Part shown: positions 62,080-64,000 of the stretch, in pieces
How the letters are laid out: each line of letters begins with the position of its first letter
Position numbering within the stretch: position 1 is the stretch's first letter
Source of the DNA: Aselliscus stoliczkanus
Taxonomy: Eukaryota; Chordata; Mammalia; Chiroptera; Hipposideridae
Direction: 5' to 3'
NCBI GenBank assembly: GCA_033961575.1
Contig: CM066735.1
Span: forward strand, 91,333,449 to 91,397,448
DNA: 64,000 bases
Notes under the pieces: model-generated
The model's database searches: none
What the model saw: the letters and a program-made list of their open reading frames with translations, nothing else
Told to the model about the DNA's origin: nothing
Position numbers and translations under genes: made by a program

Positions 62080-62190
62080 TGGGGCCAGCCGAGTGGCGCG
62101 GTGGTTAAGCGCTGGCTTAGGAAGCCAGCGACTCTGGTTCAGGTCCCACATATGAGGGCCAGTGGCAGTGCCCTCAAAAAACACCCAAAA
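62080..62190 (+). mobile_element. tRNA-derived SINE, type A short
   Basis: GGGCCAGCCGAGTGGCGCGG..CAGTGCCCTC with tail; target AAAAGGTCCTA on both sides. Antisense to NR1D2 in intron 1. Confidence 0.9.
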
Positions 62191-62375
62191 AAAGGTCCTA
62201 AGTCATTGCAAGGTTACTGTGAGTCAGCAAAGCAATATACCACAAAAGCTAAGCCTGCCAGAGAATTCATTTGCAGCAGAATCCGAAAATTGGAACTTGG
62301 TAACCGTCCAACCATTTCCACAAGAGCCTGTTCACTTCTGGGTGCTACAGCGAAGGGCAACAAGGATAATGATCA

Positions 62376-62377
<2 letters not shown>

Positions 62378-62407
<30 letters not shown>
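62378..62407. repeat. A tract, about 30 bases
   Basis: A long A run without a recognisable SINE in front; possibly the tail of a decayed retroelement. Confidence 0.85.
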
Positions 62408-62409
<2 letters not shown>

Positions 62410-63082
62410 ACCTCTAAGGGCCAACAGATGAGAACTGGAAGTGGAAGAACTGAGGTAGGGAGCAAAGGGTAAAAGTCCCCCAAAATAAGTTTTATAATTT
62501 GTAGCTCCAAAAGGCAAGATTAAGATCAGTGATATTGTTCCAGAAATGTTCAAACCAGAGAAAAACGTTCTAATCACCTTAGTCTCCATATATGAGGTCG
62601 CAAAGCTGGAAGAATTTATTCATGCTAAAGCCTAGGTTAGAAAGGGGTTAAATCGGATCATCTCCAAATAAGTAAAAGTTTAATTCCATGAGTTATCCAA
62701 TTTTTAAAAACTATCCTCCAAGGCTAGAGGTCATTGAAACAGAAAAATGCCTTTTTACTGTTGGTGGAAAATTCACGTTTGTTATCAAAGCATGGTGTTT
62801 TACAGCATATAACTTAAAAATAAAAAACTGATTTCTTCTGTAACCTCAGGTACAAAAGCCTGGTTTGTGGGCAGACAAAACGGGAGAAGGGAGCCAAGGA
62901 TTGTTCTGTGGCATTGTAACAGGAAATCTAAGAAGAAAGATTTCTAAAGCCAAATTCTGCTGATCAGGTTCAGGAGAGGTCAGCGACCCATGGGTTTAAA
63001 AACAAAAATGAATTGAGATGAACAATGGCCCATGTTACATAAGGTCTCAGAGTCCTTTAGGCGACCTGAGTCATCGGGACCA

Positions 63083-63088
63083 CACGTG
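63083..63088. promoter_or_regulatory. E-box CACGTG near an AP-1 site
   Basis: A canonical E-box just inside intron 1, ahead of the CpG island. An AP-1-like TGAGTCA is at 63067-63073, 9 bp away. Functional use is a guess. Confidence 0.4.
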
Positions 63089-63699
63089 AGCTGAATGATG
63101 AGCTATGGGTGTGACCCGTGTATTGCAAGGCTCCCAGCCCAAGAGGCTTTTCAGGCCGGTTTTTATGACTGAAGGTGCATGTAAGGCAGATCACGTCCTG
63201 GAGGAAGCCACCTTGATCTTTTGAAATAGCGCAGCAGCATCATAATAAGGGCGGGTGTAGTTCCATCCGCTCAGGATTTTAGCCCTGGAGACTTCTCGGA
63301 GGGTCTCGCGTCGGGGAAGCCCCAGGCGCCTCCTTCCGCCTGGGGCCCGCCTTGGCCCCGCACGTCTTCCCCAGTTATCCGCAAGGTCTCCGGCCGATCC
63401 GGCCGCATTGCCCCGGCTCCGAACATCGGGGAATAACCCTCCCGACCCGTGCCAGCCTCTGCGGGTGCACTGCGGCATCCGTGCCCGCCCCAGGGCCGCC
63501 GGGCCGCGGGGTTCACCGCCCGCCCGCGCACGCGCCGCCGCCGCCTCCGCAGTGTGCAACCCCGCGGGGGGGGAGGGGAGGGAATCGCGTCCACGTCACA
63601 GCCCGGAGGGTTCCAAAGGGGCGGGGCCTCCCGAGAGGCTGCGGCACTCCCCGCCGGCGCGCGCACCCACCCCGCGCGCGCGCCCGGGCCCCCCGCCCC

Positions 63700-63705
63700 C
63701 ACGTG
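63700..63705. promoter_or_regulatory. E-box CACGTG
   Basis: A palindromic canonical E-box in the CpG island, the preferred site of CLOCK-BMAL1 and also of USF and MYC. It lies exactly 50 bp from the next one at 63750, and both are followed by TCC (CACGTGTCC). Confidence 0.6.
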
Positions 63706-63749
63706 TCCCTGCGGCCCCGGGGAATGTGGGTCACGGAGCTGAGCGGCCT

Positions 63750-63755
63750 CACGTG
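63750..63755. promoter_or_regulatory. E-box CACGTG
   Basis: The second canonical E-box, in CTCACGTGTCCCC, 36 bp from the D-box core. NR1D2 is a known rhythmic CLOCK-BMAL1 target, so the site is plausible as a functional element. Confidence 0.6.
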
Positions 63756-63785
63756 TCCCCGCCCGCCGCCGCCGCCTCAGCGCCC

Positions 63786-63795
63786 ATTATGTAAT
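63786..63795. promoter_or_regulatory. D-box ATTATGTAAT
   Basis: A perfect match to the PAR-bZIP/E4BP4 consensus RTTAYGTAAY, self-complementary except for the centre. It stands out as an AT-rich word in GC-rich surroundings. DBP, TEF and HLF activate and NFIL3 represses through such sites, and REV-ERB genes are known D-box-controlled clock genes. Confidence 0.65.
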
Positions 63796-63858
63796 GCCGC
63801 GTCACGCGCCCGCCCAGCCAACCGGCGCCCGCGCGCCGCCGAACGTAAACACAGCGCG

Positions 63859-63864
63859 CACGTG
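63859..63864. promoter_or_regulatory. E-box CACGTG
   Basis: The third canonical E-box in the island, in GCGCACGTGGC. A fourth CACGTG lies outside the island at 63083-63088. Confidence 0.55.
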
Positions 63865-64000
63865 GCTCGCGCGGCCCAGCCATGTGAGGGGGGGGCCGGG
63901 CGGGCGCCTCCGGGCCGCGCTGCGGCGGTTGCAGGGAACCCGAGGGGCGATCGCGGGGCGACCCGGGGGGCGACGGGAGCCAGGCCCGGGGCAGACAGGA

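Larger units (their letters stand above)
34125..64000 (-). other. NR1D2: NR1D2 gene (REV-ERB beta), exon 2 to 3' end; exon 1 not found
   Basis: This is the gene span of a heme-responsive nuclear receptor. It acts in the nucleus as a transcriptional repressor of clock and lipid-metabolism genes by binding RORE/RevDR2 sites and recruiting NCoR/HDAC3 (known for the family). Seven exons were placed by splice sites and phase: 54109-54375, 52913-53001, 50920-51064, 48478-49100, 46590-46775, 44437-44647 and the last, coding 37270-37466. Their coding length plus an expected 16-nt start in exon 1 gives about 577 residues, against 579 in human. The two-residue difference appears to lie in the hinge encoded by exon 5. 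Introns 7 to 2 are about 7.0, 1.9, 1.7, 1.8, 1.8 and 1.1 kb, and intron 1 exceeds 9.6 kb. I searched the minus strand up to 64000 for an ATG exon ending in phase with GA|GGG and saw none, so exon 1 probably lies past the right edge. The distinction from NR1D1 rests on the serine-rich N-terminus and the C-terminus ending in KVHP. Confidence 0.95.
63270..64000. promoter_or_regulatory. CpG island, NR1D2 5' region (continues past right edge)
   Basis: From about 63270 base composition switches abruptly to very GC- and CpG-rich sequence and stays so to the edge. GC boxes (GGGGCGGGGC near 63615, CCCCGCCCG near 63757) and E-boxes and D-box listed separately lie within it. It is upstream of exon 2 on the NR1D2 strand, so it is the promoter or first-intron part of a promoter island. 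In human NKIRAS1 starts close to NR1D2 in the opposite direction, so the island may serve both genes (established order, inference for this species). No initiator or coding exon was identified. Confidence 0.85.

Noticed and set aside
63191..63702. Long minus-strand frames in the CpG island, Arg/Ala/Gly-rich
   Set aside because: They arise from GC-rich composition. None has a domain or splices in phase to exon 2, and none starts with the expected REV-ERB beta N-terminus.
1..64000. CRISPR arrays, operons, prophage or plasmid features
   Set aside because: The window is vertebrate nuclear DNA. The only regular repeats are microsatellites and transposon tails.

Overview
This window is nuclear DNA from a placental mammal, most probably a bat. 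It contains spliced vertebrate exons, a CpG island, LINE-1, MIR, MER5-like and MaLR-like repeats, microsatellites and many tRNA-derived SINEs. The SINE heads (GGCCGGCC..GTGGCGCAGTGGTTAAGCGC..GGTTCG), and the long form ending CCCCAATAAAATCTT plus A-tail, look to me like SINEs of Rhinolophoid/Pteropodid (Yinpterochiropteran) bats. The bat assignment is inference from memory and was not searched.

The only recognisable protein-coding gene is NR1D2 (REV-ERB beta), on the minus strand from about 34.1 kb to beyond the right edge. Seven coding exons (2 to 8) can be placed to the base, all with GT..AG junctions and matching phase. They encode every residue of the protein except about the first five, which sit in an exon 1 that I cannot find here. 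The predicted protein is about 577 residues. It keeps both C4 zinc fingers, the heme-ligand Cys and His, and the C-terminal end without an AF-2 helix. A 3' UTR of about 3.1 kb ends near an AATAAA at 34.14 kb. The right end (63.27-64.0 kb) is a CpG island with three CACGTG E-boxes and a perfect ATTATGTAAT D-box, as expected for a clock-controlled gene.

The left half (1-34 kb) has no gene I can support. It is repeat-rich intergenic DNA. In human, NR1D2 is followed by THRB, so this arm is probably the NR1D2-THRB interval. It holds L1 pieces, a decayed mariner transposase (13 kb), MIR/MER5/MaLR relics, SINEs with clean target-site duplications, and a three-level nested insertion at 24.0-25.5 kb: a retrocopy inside a solo ERV LTR inside a MaLR-type LTR. 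A strong CTCF-like motif lies at 16.94 kb and an everted nuclear-receptor half-site pair at 30.11 kb.

Inside NR1D2, intron 1 carries a 1.9 kb GC-rich retrocopy-like pseudogene of an unidentified gene in the same orientation, and intron 7 carries a composite SINE with an extra 3' segment. I found no wholly new biological system. The points most worth a second look are the promoter motif cluster, the nested insertion, the composite SINE and the unidentified retrocopy.
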